A stretch of DNA of 64,000 bases from Cordia subcordata (GCA_028554755.1 JAPTOF010000016.1:4377001-4441000); one strand, 5' to 3'; positions 14,115 through 27,241 are shown, counted from the first letter of the stretch. The notes: generated by a model from the letters alone, not told the origin. Numbers and translations are program-made.

Positions 14115-14234
14115 TGTTTAATAGGATTATGTACTTTGCCATAGCGTTGGGCACCTAAGTAGAGAGTAGATGTATGTTTAATAGAATTAAGTATTTTTGT
14201 CATAGTGTTCGGCACCTCAGTGAAGAGAATGTGC
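14115..14234 (+). repeat. Two-copy 60-bp tandem repeat
   Basis: Copies start TGTTTAATAGRATTA at 14115 and 14175 and share the motif CATAG(C/T)GTT(G/C)GGCACCT. Imperfect copies with no coding frame. Confidence 0.75.
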
Positions 14235-14285
14235 CGTCGATGAAGTCTTGTATCTAGAATATCTATGGTTTTTGAAGATTCTTTC

Positions 14286-14440
14286 TATAATAAATATTTG
14301 CTGTGGCTTCTAACTGTGAAGGAAAAAAAAAAAAAGCTCGTTTGGATTACTTCTATTTTATGAAAAAAATATTTTTATTTTAAAAAAACATATTTTTTTA
14401 TAATAAATATTTGCCATGACTTTTAGTTGAGACTAAAGAA
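14286..14440. repeat. Direct repeats around a transposon-like end
   Basis: ATAATAAATATTTGC occurs at about 14286 and 14400, each followed by a similar 20 bp. Between them, near 14335, the sequence GCTCGTTTGGATTAC resembles the ends of the Tourist-like family found later in the window (46.2, 47.3 and 61.3 kb). Only one end is recognisable. Confidence 0.4.
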
Positions 14441-14654
14441 AAAAGAAAAAAAGTTCCCTCGAGAACATTGACTCCCAGGCACATACAAATGCATTATGCT
14501 CAGATCTTAAAAGTTTATCATCACTCTTTAGAATCTCTAAAGCTTAAAACAATACTTTAACATCTAATAAGTTTCCTCTTTGCTGGTCAATAGGAAAATG
14601 TAGTGGCAATTCTAAACAAATAATTTTTGTAACGAACATGAAAGCACATGACGT

Positions 14655-14775
14655 TCAAGGAGCAGCTCAAGTGATCGATATTACTTCCCCTCAAAGATAG
14701 AAGTGATAACTTAAATTTAAACTCCATAAGGGGCTAGGGATTGAGTTGTGCATGGGGGTTGAAAAGAAAAAGTTG
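14655..14775 (+). mobile_element. Probable SINE, degraded
   Basis: An A-box-like CAGCTCAAGTGATCG is followed about 45 bp later by a weak B box (TTAAATTTAAACTCC) and an A-rich end (GAAAAGAAAAAG). The 3' half aligns by eye with 13640-13735, suggesting one family. No target duplication is clear. Confidence 0.45.
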
Positions 14776-15123
14776 TGATATGTGAACCTTGAGAAGCAAT
14801 TAGCAAGCAACATCTTAATCAGAAGAAAATTAGTCTACACAAAGTGTAACTCGTGAGCATGATAGATACAAGGAAGGAGGAAATATATTGGAATACACTT
14901 AGAGATGCGATTTTTGCCGGAAAAGAAGACTAATACATTACTGAGAATCTTCAATTTGGATATCATGAGCCACATCTGTTAGATCTCTATGGTAAGTAAC
15001 TCTTTCTGGTCGCCTCGGCTCGGAACCTCTGCCGGCCGACAGGACATTGGATTCATGGCACGAACAAGCTTAATAGTTGGCACGCCCGATCTCTGTTAGA
15101 TTTCTAAGGCTCGAGGATTCTTG

Positions 15124-18100
15124 TCAGAGTTTCGAGTGCTGTCTCCAAGGACAACCACCTTCGAAAGCTTGCTCAAGCACATCTTCCATTCGCTTTGCGA
15201 GTATTATCTGTTACCAGACCATTATTAGAGACAAAAGTGCTCTAATAGTACATCATGAGCATATGGATTGTGTGCTTTATCGATACATTCTTGGTCATAT
15301 ATGGCCATTGTCATTTCAAAGCACATTATGATCATGAGGGATAATTTACCTCCAGAGTGGAAAGTACAGCTGATGGTACTTCAACCAAGTCCTTCAAATT
15401 CCTCTCTGGCAGAATAACTCTCTTGATTCCATAACGATGGGCAGCCAAAACCTGTATAGTGCATTGTCAGGGAAATGACATGTTTTCTTAACATATGATC
15501 AGATTGTACTGCATATGCTGACATAACCATGAAGAACACTACATAGGAACAGCATTATTTAGAAAGATTATACGAGTAGGTAAAAACTTCATGTTTTCGC
15601 TTTTTCCTAGAAGAAAGATCTAGATAGTATTCTGCATTTGTAGAAGGCGTCCAGTACAAGACAATGGAAACTTTTCTCAGAATGTTGGCTATCTTATTTT
15701 GGCGGCATTACTTACAGCAGCTGAGTGAGCAGTCGTTGAGTATCATATACAAAGCGTAGAAACCAAATTCATTTTAGCCAAATGGAAGCCTCACAAAATG
15801 AGCTAGAAATGTACCTTGTCCTTGACACCACCTACAGGTAAAACAAGACCCCTCAGAGTCATCTCTCCAGTCATTGCAGTATCTGCTCTTACTCTTCTCC
15901 GACTGAAGAGTGACACTAATGAGGTAACAAGAGTCACACCAGCTGAAGGTCCATCTTTAGGTACAGCACCAGCGGGAAAATGTATATGAATGTCCCGGCC
16001 CTCTAGCAGGTTAGATTCTTCGGCTGCAGCCAACTTAAGTTCAGTTGCTCTGGCTCTAACCTGTAGATGAAGGGAGATACATAATCGTTTCTCTTAGAGT
16101 TACCACCTCATTTAAAAGTTTAAGCTTGTAAAGAGGATATTGGTTGGTTTATTTATTTATTGTGGTTAACACGCCCCCTGACGTGTAGCATGATTTGTTT
16201 AGAGCTTGCACGTGGACAATTTAATTTTTTTTAAATGGCTGGCGGTAAGAATCAAACCTTTGCCATTTGGCTTCCAGGCTCTGATACTATATTAGAATTA
16301 CCACCTCATCTAAAAGCTCAAGCTTGTAGAGAGGATATTGGTTAGTTTCTTTGTTTATTGTGGTTAATAATTTCCAAATAAAATACTCTGAAGTTCGCTT
16401 TTTTGAGAACTAAAGAATCTTATTCTTATACAAGAAGGCGGTGCACCACAAAATTATTTAAATAGCAAACCAAGTTATTTATATATTCTTGTATGCTATC
16501 TATGTTAACTATACAAGAATCTCTCACCAAAGACAAAGACCGACTAACATGGGATTTCAAAATGGGGAGAGAAGATTCCTTCCCTTCAAAGGCCCTTCAA
16601 TTCCTTTTACAGATTCCAAATGGTAGCAAGAGGCGTCGTGCAAATGAGTGTCTTCTTATGTTCAGATCTCTTGATCTCACTCCAGGTCATTATCTCCTCA
16701 AGAAGGACTTTGACTTACCAAAACAAATACTAGTATATTTATTGTCTATGACAGTACAGGAAGGTGTGAGTGGTGCAAGTGATTTGACCAATTAGCATGC
16801 GCAATAGCTAGTTATACGAGAACAATCTTGAGATTCAAGAGGACTCAATAACCTCACTGGAAATTGAACTTCCATGTGACTAAACATATATGGTTTACAA
16901 GATTACAATACAAATGATTAATCAGAACAGAGTTGGTGATGCATTGTATTTTCTGCAGCAATTTTTCCTACTCTTGTAAAAGACCAATCATGACGTATGC
17001 ATTTAACAGGAGACTACGAAACAAATTCCAGATAGGAGACATTACCCAGGTTAATGCAATCTGAGCTGATTCCTTGATTACATCCCCAAGTTGGCCAGTT
17101 AGATGTAGATCACCTTTTCCCACCACAGCTGTAGCCTCAACAAATTGAACCTCCCCACCAAATGCTGTCCACACCAGGCCCACAGACACACCAGGAGTGG
17201 CAACTCGTTCTGCAGCCTCATTGTCATCGTACCTCGGGGGCTACAACCCAAAATACAACATGACCATAAGATAGGAAAGAAAATATATATGCATTATATA
17301 TACCAATAAAACAAGACATGCATGCTTTATCCAGGAAATGAAATTAGTTACCCCCAGAACTTTTTCCAACATAGGCTCATCCACAACCAAAAGTGAGGTA
17401 GCTCCAAAAGCATTGGTGATATCATGACTGTTATCACCTATAGGTATGACTTCCATCTCTACCTCATTACCATCAGAAAGTCTGCTTTCCAACAAAGGAG
17501 AAGCAAGCCGTTGCACATCTTTGCTGAGTGGTACAGAATGTTCTTGCTGTGCAACTCTCACAGCTGCTGCACGTGCTAAGGCGGCTAAGTTCCTCTCGAG
17601 ATTTCGAACACCAGCTTCTCTAGTATATCTTTGAATGACAAGTTTCACCATAACCTACCATAACAAAACACAGGACAAGATAAACCTTAGTGTACCAAAT
17701 ATGCAGCATTATTTTCATTTCTTATTTTTTTCCTAGGACACAAATGCACAGTTCTGAAGGGGGCACTATGAGTATCCAATTATAAATTGCAGAAACTCAG
17801 CTCTTTTTTCACCAGTATAATTAAAATTACAATACTAAGACTGTGCACTAAAGTAGAAAATTGAACATCAATTGGATACAAACACAGAGATAATATAACA
17901 TGGCCCATTGTGAATTCAAACTACAACTTTGATAGACGTGCAGACCATACTAATTTTCTATTTAGTTATTTCTTCTATCAGTAACAGGAAACTGATCAGG
18001 AGTAAAACCAAGTACATAATGGAGGAATTGATATGGCAAGCATAAGAAGTGCTCAAGAATATGACCTTTATATAAGCTTGAGAAACAAATATCAAGGATA

Positions 18101-21100
18101 TTCACTTGGACTGTCAATTAAGTTATCAGAACTATCTGAAATAGATACAGGAAACAGTGCTTCAGGTCAAGAGTTGAAATGGGAAAAAAGTTTTTCCACA
18201 AATTATATCCTTTTAAAAGAAAAAACATTTATGTAATTGTTGTTCCCATTTCTAAGTGAAAGAAAGCAGAAATCAGTATACGCTCTTGCTACATCAGCAG
18301 TTAATCATCATATACTCACAATTAATGCATCTTTTGAGTTGGCAGAATCTGGAAGAAAAATAAAAACCTACAGCACTAATGAGAAGGAAAGAATTTTCCC
18401 TTCTCTACAAGTTCGAGAGGGGCACGTGAAATACAGATTTAAGAAAGAATAGAATAAACAACAGCAACTAGTCTCCAGTTGGCTAATTACATGGCATAAA
18501 CGAATATAGTAGTAGTTCCCAATTCAGATTTATTGATTATATTTTGTGAGAAAGAGATATGCAAGGGCGTAGCAGGAAAAAAAAGAGATATGCAAGGACC
18601 TCAGTACCTCTGGAATTTGAAGGAAATCAGAACTTAAGCCATGCTGCTCCAGTACGCGTGGAATTAAATGTTGCATTGCTATCTTGAGCTTTTCTTCAGG
18701 AGTATAACCAGGCAGCTCAATTACTTCCATCCTGTCTAAGAGAGGAGGAGGGATAGGCTGCAACCTATTTGCAGTAGCCACAAAAATCACCTTTGAAAGA
18801 TCGAATGGGACATTTAAGTAGCTATATTTGTGAATTAAGGAACCACAGTGAACAGAATAACATTGTCAAGTTCATCATTTGGTTCCATTGTTCAAATGCT
18901 ATAATTCAAATATACAACTCAAACACAATAATCAATGTAAATCAAATCTATTGTCATAAATGCCCGTCACATTCAGAAGAAGTGAGACTTTGTACTTTTT
19001 TCCATACAGACCTAAATTTTATCCAGACATCGAAAGATATGAAAATGTGGTTAGGATGAAAATTAATAAAAATAATTGACAACCTAAGGATCCAAGTTAG
19101 ATGATGGTTAAGCTGTTGAAATGTCTAGTGAGTAGGCAGAAAGAGATAACTGATTTGGGAACCGAAAAGAAAGCTTGATGATCATTTAGAATATGCAAAC
19201 TACATCTCAGAACAACACCAACAAAGAACATGCCCAACCATGGGATGCAGCTACAGTCAATACATATGGACTCATGTTCATTTTACAAATTTAAAATGCA
19301 ACAAGAGAAGATTTGGAATGTGAAACACTTTCTTAGTGATTTTAGCTTCTGCACAGCAATGTAAGAAACTGATAGTGATAGGATACTGATCATTAAACGT
19401 TTTATTCTGTTCAGGATCAAGAACCTCCAGCAATGCTGAAGCAGGGTCTCCTCGAACATCAGAACCTGTTTTGTCAATCTCATCCAGCAGCATAACAGGA
19501 TTGCATACACCTACTCTCTGAAAGTCAGAACACGACGCAACTTCAATTAGCAGAAAACAAATCTATATTCCAAGAATCCCCATCAAAATGCGCTAAATGC
19601 ACATTTCACAAGATATATCTTCATGAGTTCTACTTCAGATATTACTAAATTCAGATGAGTATAACCCGGTAAATCCTTTATAATAGAAATGAAACATCCT
19701 TCTAGATTTAATTGACTTACATCTGCCAACTCATCCACTTCAAAGGACCATTTTAGGTACCTTTTGTTTGTTTTATTTGCCTACAACTCCCTCGCATTCA
19801 ACCTTTCAGTTTTATGTAACTTATGACGGGTTAATTAGGTTAATCAGGTTCAACAACCCTTAATCACATCGTAGGCAAATTATTGAAGATGGAATCACTG
19901 CGTGCTCCCTATATTACAATGTTATGCATTGGATTAAACTAGACTCCATCTCCCTATTGTTAGTGTACAAAGTTTTCATTTAAGAGATTAAACACAGTAC
20001 AAAGATTGACTTAAAACACATAAAAATAGTTTCAAACTACGATGCAATGACAAGTCATCAAAGGTCACCTTCAACCCATCAATAAGACGCCCTGGCATGC
20101 TTCCAATATATGTCCTCCTATGACCTCTTATATCAGCCTCATCCTTAACACCACCTAGGGAAATGCGAATGAACTTTCTGCCCAAAGCAGCAGCAATAGA
20201 AGAAGCCAATGATGTTTTCCCAACTCCTGGTGGACCAACGAAGCACAACACTGGGCCTCTTGCATCTGGTTTGAGCTGCAGAGTAAGTTAAAATCAAAAT
20301 CTCATGGAAATGGAAATTAAAAAAGTAGATTATTGGACAGAGAAACTAGATAACAATCCAACCTTGCGAACAGCTAGGTATTCAATTATCCGTTGCTTGA
20401 CCTTCACTAGTCCATAATGGTCAGTGTCAAGACGCTCTTTTGCAGTCTTCAAGTTCAATTCAGGTTCTTCACTAGCCTTTTGCCAGGGTAGGTCCGCAAG
20501 AAGCTCCAAATAAACACGAGAGCTATTGTATCCCGGTTGTTGAGGCTGCATCTTTTTGAGCCTCCTGATATAAGAGTTTGGTGTAGAGATTAAGAGGAAT
20601 GATCCATAATATTCCAAATCTGAAAGTATAGAGTTACTCTTGTAAACAGGGATGATTACTAGATTAACAAGGGTAGAGAGTTGCTATCTCAGACAGAGCG
20701 CAACATAACACTGAGAACATAAAAAAATCATTGCAAAATGTCAAGATATGCTGACTTGCATAGATGTCTTAACCAACAAACCAGCAAGTCTGCGTGGCAG
20801 AATACTTAAAAACTAGTAGCTGATGCCCCATTTTACTCAGAAATTATAACAACCACAAGAATCAACTTAGTTGACAAGTACATTGTTGTGGGGAGGATTA
20901 TCCCGCACAGTTTTGCTTCATGCTATACATGCTTATATAGAGCATGGGAATCTGCAAACTATTGATTATGCTAAGAACAGAAGAATGGAAATGCCAAAAT
21001 CTATGTGGTCAGCTAGTGGCTCTCCACCAATGAGAAATGCCAAGCATTTACACAATAAATTAGTTTGAAGATAGTAATTGATTGGAAAGAAAAGAACTGT

Positions 21101-24100
21101 GAAGGTGAAAAACAACTTGAATTACTACATTCAGATCAAAAAGCTTTCTAGACAATGAAACAAGTCCAAAATGACAATTGATCAAATACCTCAAGTGAGA
21201 AAAATAGATTTCTCCATAGATCCTCAATACAAACACCAAGAAGGGTCTTAATTTGTTGGAGGTACTAAGATGTATGTGCATTTATGAGCAGAAGCACAGA
21301 AACCTTCAACATTATTATATATCATATTTTAATGAGTTATTCCCAAGAAATTGCATAAAATGATAACTAATCTTATATAACCTGTTAATCTTAAGACACC
21401 TACCTTAGCTCCCTCTGTGCATGTTTCCAGATGTTTGCAGGCATTCTAGCTTCTTGCATCTTTCTGTCCAGGGCTGCCACATCATCCTCATCATCATCAT
21501 TGTCGCCCAGCTCCTCCTTTATGGCCCTCATCTGGAGTACATTCAGAGGGTTGACAAATGATACGGGTAATCAATAGAAAAACAAGTTTTCACCAAAAGC
21601 CGCTTAAAATTTTCATCAACATAAAATTCTGTTAGATGCCAGCAAGACACCATTTTACCATGCAGGTATTAGGTATTTGAGACGAATTTTTTCAATTAAC
21701 AAGACAGCCTATGATAAAACCAGTAGAATGTCAAAGAGCAAAGACACCACTTTCGACAGGCAATGATGAGAAAGCATAACGAAACCCTTAAAACTCTCCT
21801 CTAAATGCTGAATGAAAATGTCTAAAAGTAAAGAGACCAAGAGGTGAACAGGAAAAAGATGCTGACTCATCATTTGGAAAATGACATGAGCTAATTACTT
21901 ACAGAATCAACATCAGACACATGCATCAAATTGGAGAGAATGAGTAAAAGGATAAAGTTGACCAAGGCAAACAACACTCGCTTTCAGAAAAGATGGATCC
22001 ATTTCATATGGAATTCCATTGGCAAAAGGGCATGATGAGAAAAGCCTCCTTATGGCATAGTTCGAGAGGATATAAGCTTAGAAGTTTAATACACAAAAGA
22101 GCTTTGGTCTTTAAACTAGAGCCCCAAAATGTCAAGAGTCTCAAGAACCATGCCACAGCATGTTGTACTCAACAGCTCCAACTAACAATCAAGACAAAGA
22201 GCCCATATTTTGAGAACTAAAATCATTTTCCTCTGCATTAAACAACATTTGTATATATCCAACGAGAAGAAGACTCAAATGGCCAGATCACATGCTGAAC
22301 ATTATTGACTATGTGCACTTCAAAATTTAAGTGATAACCTTGAACCAATATAACCAGACAGAATGGTAGGTCCTTCACAAAAGGAGATGCCTTTGAACCA
22401 ATATAACTTGACAGGCTGGCAAATCTATGTATCATTAACTAATTTTCTATTTCTTTCCCACAAGACCCAACAACATAATGCACGTACCATGAAAATCTCT
22501 TGATTTCAGAAGACAAACCTGTTGACGAAGCAGGAATTCTTTCTGTGACTTTGACAATTGTCCCTCAACCTTTTGTGTAATCTTCTCTGCTACACGTATC
22601 GACTGTAGTAGTACAGAAGATAAGTACATACTTCCTTAAAGCCTCAGAAGAATAAACTGTGTATACAGTTAATTCATACCTGTAAATGCCTGTCAACTAG
22701 TTCAATAGCTTTTGTAAGCCTTACTTTCACATCAACTGAATCCAACATAGATAGCTGCTCTTCAAAGCTAATCTCAAAGCTAGCAACAAAAATATCTGCC
22801 AGTTTATGCACAGGAACTGTCTCCAAAAGGACTTTAGTTCTGCCCCCTGTTTTTTGTTTCTGAAAGTACAGAGGAAAGAAGTTCACATCAGGAAAATTAC
22901 TATTTTGCATGGTACAGAGTGCCAGTTAACATATATCTTATTTGTAAATTATCACAGGCATATGGTTGTAACTTCAATGTCGAAAGGGGTCATCATGAAA
23001 GATTGCACACGGTTGCCTAATTGGAAACTAAGCAGACACTTAATCTTTCTTCTTCCCCTTATCAGGTTTCTTTTCCTCTTTCAGTAGCAGGCATAGAGCA
23101 ACTCCGCAATTGCAGTCTCAAACTTCCTCCCATTCCCTCCCCAAATTGCTTGAGAATAATACCGTGACACAAATATTTGTTGACTGTAACGCAAAGGAAA
23201 ATCCATCGAAAAATTAGTTTTGATCTACAAGACAAGATTAAACATTCTTTCGGTGGGGTTGAAAAGAACCACCAACAAGAAGTCTACTCTCTTCCTGGGT
23301 AAGTGTCAAAATTTTTTGAAAAGGAAAAGGAAAGGAAGAAAAAGTCGAAAGAGGAAAAAGAATCACCAGCAGAAACAACAGATTCTTGAAGCATATGCAT
23401 TTTCAGGACTTGTGAAGTCAATCTATTATTCAATTCAGATTACTGAATTTTTGCAACACGATTATTACTGAAGCAACAACATTTAAATGCTCTCTAACTC
23501 ATGCACATACTCAAGCAACATGAAAATGGAGCGTAAATAAAGTTTTCAGCTTCATTTCCTGCACTGGCAGGCAATCTATTAAGAGTAAAAAGTAGCCATG
23601 ATAAAGCAAAAACTAGAATTAAAAGAATGATGAGATATAGACCAAGAAAATGGTATTTATCCTATTCATAAATATTCACAGAACTACCTGCATGCAATTA
23701 GATAATGTTCTCAGTATAAGAGTCGTTGTCTATTAGATATTTTCAATTATTATGTCTCTCCCATAACAATGCTTTAGCATATAGAAGTTTAATGGCTTAT
23801 ATCAGCATATAAATAATAACCAAATTTGAAAAAAGAAGATAAAAACTATCTGGTCTTACCTGCTCAAGAACAGAAATCAGCTCCATAGCTGTAGCCTTAA
23901 ATTGACGAGACAATGAAATGAAATCTGGGTCTTGCTCTATTTGCTCCATCTCTGATTAAGATTATACAAAGGACAGCAATTCAGCTTAGTGACTGGCATG
24001 GAACCAAGAAACAAGATACAAACGAAAACAAAAAGAAAAATCGAAATCAGAAAGACTATAGTAATTAATTTATCAAGCCAGGCGATTTAACCACCCATTT

Positions 24101-26332
24101 CATAAGATCGTACTCCTGTCTTTAATAAACTTAAAAGAGCCTCGTAATTTCCAAATGGTTTAAAGTATGTAGTAGGAACTTGCTAAAGAATACTATTGAC
24201 CCTCACATGTTTGCTACTTGAATTGGGTGCCTCCCATTCAAAGGCTGCTTATGATTGGAAAGAGAGAAATAAAGAGAAGGAGAAAAGAGAGATCAAGGAC
24301 AACTGTGAAATTATTAAGAAGAATACTAAAACCAGTTCCCTTCGCCTTGTCAAGATGCCAAAGTATCTTGCTGACAATGCAAGGGTTATCAGAATTAGAA
24401 AATTTACTAATTAATGAGCTACTTGACCTTTCACACATCACTGCTTCTAATTTCAGTTATCAAACTGAGAAGTTCCTCCCCGCAAAGAAGTCGAGGACCA
24501 GATACACCTTCGTAATTCCCACTCTCAAAGAATACTTATATTCAATAGTAAAGCACATAATGATGAGTAGATTCCAAGTTCCATTTATGCTCCCTTCATT
24601 TAATGTTTATCTATAACTAACGTCTTGCAACTTATAATGTTATAAATGAAAAGTTAACAAGCTGCTCTTTCACGTTATGCCATAATATCTAGACTACGAC
24701 CAAGGAAGTTAAGGAAAGAGTCAAATTACATCCAAAGCAGAATACTTTGCTGGACAAATCTACATGTGTCCACATATCAGAGCTAATTGGCCAGCAGTGC
24801 TTTGTCAGTATATAGCTCTACATATGGTTTTCCACACTCTAGGCATATGTCCCATGCAATACCAAATCTCTTATCACATTTCATTAAAACACAACATGAT
24901 CTTATAATATCCAACCAATTGCTTATCCAAAATGAGGCCAAGGATATCCCTACAACTTAACAACAAATTTGACCACATTTTCAATTTGCTGATTAACTAC
25001 ACATTTAGAGGCATGCATAAATACATAGTCACCAAAGTAACATTAGCAATTAGCTCAAGAGATATATCCTTGAACCTTCATCTGACTAGCAGGAATAACA
25101 TCCAAATAATAGATCAACTATGAAGTCTTACCACCCTTCGTCATATCAAGAGGAGTAATCCGTGCGGTATAATAAGTCCCTCGTGTACTTAGCTCCTGAA
25201 CACTAAATCTACATAGGCCTTCGAGCACAACTATGTATGTTACCCTTCCACTCGGTTTCTCCACCCCTCTTGAGAGATGCAAAGCACGTGCTGCAACTCC
25301 CCTAGTCAGCATCCACCACAAGAAAGTTAATTATCAAATACCAAGACCAAGAAAAACAAGATTAGATATAGAATGAAAGATCTCCTAGTCCAACATGTCA
25401 ATTAAACTTAAAATCTCATTCACATACCTATTGTGCCAGTGAATAACTTCTTGATGATTCTTCCCGCTGTGCTTGTGAGGATCTAGTACACCTGCTTGAT
25501 TTTTCGAGTTCCGGTCCATGGACTCAGCTCCCATACCTAAGGCAGCAAGACATCCTAAACTTCTTTATTTCTTCTCAATGGACCAAAACAAAAAAGAGTA
25601 AAGCTATAGTTTTATTTCAACAATCACCTGAGGATAATGCTGAGCCCACATTTGCAGACTCCGCAGAATCCCGAACCGGTAGGATCCCGATCAATCCCTT
25701 CTCTTCCCGCTGCCATAACTCTTGCTCCACCAATTTCACACTAACAAATAAAACACAATTACTCATTAATCATTGGCATGCATATAAAATTAAAGCGACA
25801 TATCAAACTAATTACTAATTCAAAAAATTATATCTTTTAGTTTATTTATATCTATCAAACTCATACGAATCAGCTAAGCAGTATCAATATAATTTGAAAC
25901 AGAAAAAAAAAAGGAACAAAAAAGAGCTTACTTACCATTTTACTTTCAGTTAAAACATTCTTGTAACGAAAATGTAATAAATACATGTGCAAAAAATAAC
26001 TGGAAAAGGCCCCATTCACGATCTAATGAAAACTCTTTGGCTTCAAATTTGAAATCTTTGCTGCACAGCTCATTCTGAATATTGTACAAAAATTGTTGGA
26101 TACAAAGTCAAAGCTGCAGAACATCTCAGCAGTATCTATCTCCACTATTTCTTATAAATTTGAACTACTCAAGAAAAATACTTAAGCTTCAATCTAAAGC
26201 CTGGTCAATTACAAACTAATAATAAACATAATAATCTCAACTGTTTCCGGTTTAAAATTAGCCATAATTATTGGATTCTCCAAGAATTAAACAAAAACAA
26301 CAATTAACTTAATTCAACATAACATATTGCAT

Positions 26333-26365
<33 letters not shown>

Positions 26366-26536
26366 TGTATATATATATATATGTATGTATATATATATAT
26401 GTATGTATAGATGATTTTAGATGAAATACCTGCTAGGAGAGGTGCAGCGAATACGAATAATGGCGCCAGGCAACAAGACTTTGTTTCTGAAAGGCAAAAT
26501 CGCGAGTCGACTCGGCAGCTCCACCGACTCGGTCAT
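15124..26536 (-). CDS. LON2: Peroxisomal Lon protease 2 (ATP-dependent)
   Basis: Seventeen exons, listed 5' to 3' on the minus strand: 26536-26430, 25740-25628, 25536-25428, 25301-25132, 23951-23860, 22859-22680, 22602-22519, 21531-21404, 20564-20363, 20275-20069, 19517-19387, 18821-18608, 17654-17352, 17240-17046, 16060-15815, 15451-15350, 15207-15124. They sum to 2,667 nt, or 888 residues plus stop, which is the length I recall for Arabidopsis LON2. All splice sites are GT-AG and all phases close. The N-terminal substrate-binding Lon domain covers about 8-270. The AAA+ module has Walker A GPPGVGKT (409-416) and Walker B VMLLDE (472-477). The protease domain has catalytic Ser784 in PKDGPSAG and Lys827 in GGVKDK. 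The protein ends in SKL, a type 1 peroxisome signal, which separates it from mitochondrial and chloroplast Lon. It degrades and chaperones matrix proteins and supports matrix protein import. No defect is visible. Confidence 0.97.
16094..16369 (-). mobile_element. Miniature LTR retrotransposon (SMART/TRIM type) in a LON2 intron
   Basis: Two 78-bp direct repeats, 16094-16171 and 16292-16369, act as LTRs. Read on the minus strand, the first LTR (16369-16292) is followed at once by TAGTATCAGAGCC (16289-16278), one base off the usual initiator-tRNA-Met primer binding site. A short non-coding interior follows, then the purine tract AGGGGGCG just before the second LTR, which starts TGTTAACC. The total is 276 bp. 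No coding region is present. A 5-bp target duplication is not clear. It lies in intron 16061-17045, in the same orientation as LON2. Confidence 0.75.
26331..26409. repeat. (ATAC)n/(AT)n microsatellite in LON2 intron 1
   Basis: Runs of ATAC units pass into AT and GTAT units. They lie in the first intron (25741-26429), about 20 bp from the first donor site. Confidence 0.9.
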
Positions 26537-26655
26537 ATTAATTTACTTATTGAAATTATTTTTTTAAAAGAAAAAAATGGATAAATTAGAGAGAAAATAC
26601 AAGAATCTTTAATCACCAGCGCATAAACATATGAGAGAGAACACATATGATATGC

Positions 26656-26657
26656 TC

Positions 26658-26689
<32 letters not shown>

Positions 26690-26734
26690 TGCGTGTGCGT
26701 GTGCGTGTGCGTGTGCGTGTGTGTGTGTGTGTGT
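26656..26734. repeat. (TA)n and (GTGTGC)n/(GT)n microsatellite upstream of LON2
   Basis: TA units at 26656-26681 are followed by GTGTGC and GT units at 26684-26734, 120-200 bp before the LON2 start codon. They probably lie in the 5' leader or core promoter. A T-rich run and more GT units follow at 26815-26876. Confidence 0.9.
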
Positions 26735-26892
26735 GATGATTGAAGCAGAAAGTAGAGGTGCAGGTTCAGTCAGCTCAGACACAAACAAAACGTCGACGGC
26801 TTGTCTTATGCTTCTTTTTTTTTTTTTCTTTTTCTTTCTTTTTTTTCTGGGAGTTTTTTTGTGTGTGTGTGTGTGGAGAACAAAAGTGACAC

Positions 26893-26902
26893 ATTTATAT
26901 AG
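26893..26902 (-). promoter_or_regulatory. Candidate TATA box for LON2
   Basis: The minus strand reads CTATATAAAT about 357 bp before the LON2 ATG. It is the best TATA match upstream of the gene, but it implies a leader of roughly 320 bp containing the microsatellites. AT-rich sequence makes chance matches common. Confidence 0.4.
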
Positions 26903-26909
26903 CTCACTT

Positions 26910-27105
26910 AGAAGGATTTTTTAAGTGTTTTTTAACAATTTTTGCAAAAATAATTTTTAAGAAGATAAAATTTTTGGTTTTTAAAAAATTGTATTTGATA
27001 AGGAAAAAAATTTTGTTTGAGCTCTTTCTACAATTTTATTTTTTTAAAAGTTGCATCAAATAATTGTTGCGAAAAATATTTTTTTAAAAAAAAAAGAAAA
27101 ACAAT
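26910..27105. mobile_element. Diverged Tourist-like MITE
   Basis: The interior order (AATTTTTGCAAAAATAATTT, then a TTTTGGTTTTTAA block, then AAAGTTGCATCAAATA) parallels the better-preserved copies at 46.2, 47.3 and 61.3 kb. The terminal repeats are eroded and the limits are approximate. Confidence 0.4.
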
Positions 27106-27121
27106 TCAAACATATCACTAA

Positions 27122-27241
27122 GAGGGTGTTTGGCTTACTTATAAAATAGTCAAACTTGTATAAAATAAAATTTATATATTTAATAAATTCTACTTATAAG
27201 TAACTAAATGACTTATAAGCAAGAAAAACGAATAGCACCCC
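27122..27241. mobile_element. Small Tourist-like MITE
   Basis: The left end GAGGGTGTTTGGCTTACTTA pairs with the right end, whose reverse complement begins GGGGTGCTATTCG and later reads CTTATAAG. Flanks are TAA and TAC, matching the 3-bp TAA/TTA preference of PIF/Harbinger elements. Its end resembles that of the element at 38957-39423. Confidence 0.55.

Larger units (their letters stand above)
13281..15123. other. Convergent intergenic spacer with both 3' UTRs
   Basis: The two genes end tail to tail here. No open frame is supportable. The first 200 bp after the upstream stop are probably its 3' UTR. The rest holds SINE-like pieces, a 60-bp duplication and a transposon end, listed separately. 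No clear polyadenylation signal stands out for either gene. Confidence 0.7.

Noticed and set aside
26685..26924. 79-residue open frame rich in Ala-Cys-Val repeats
   Set aside because: It is a translation of the GTGTGC microsatellite and T-run.
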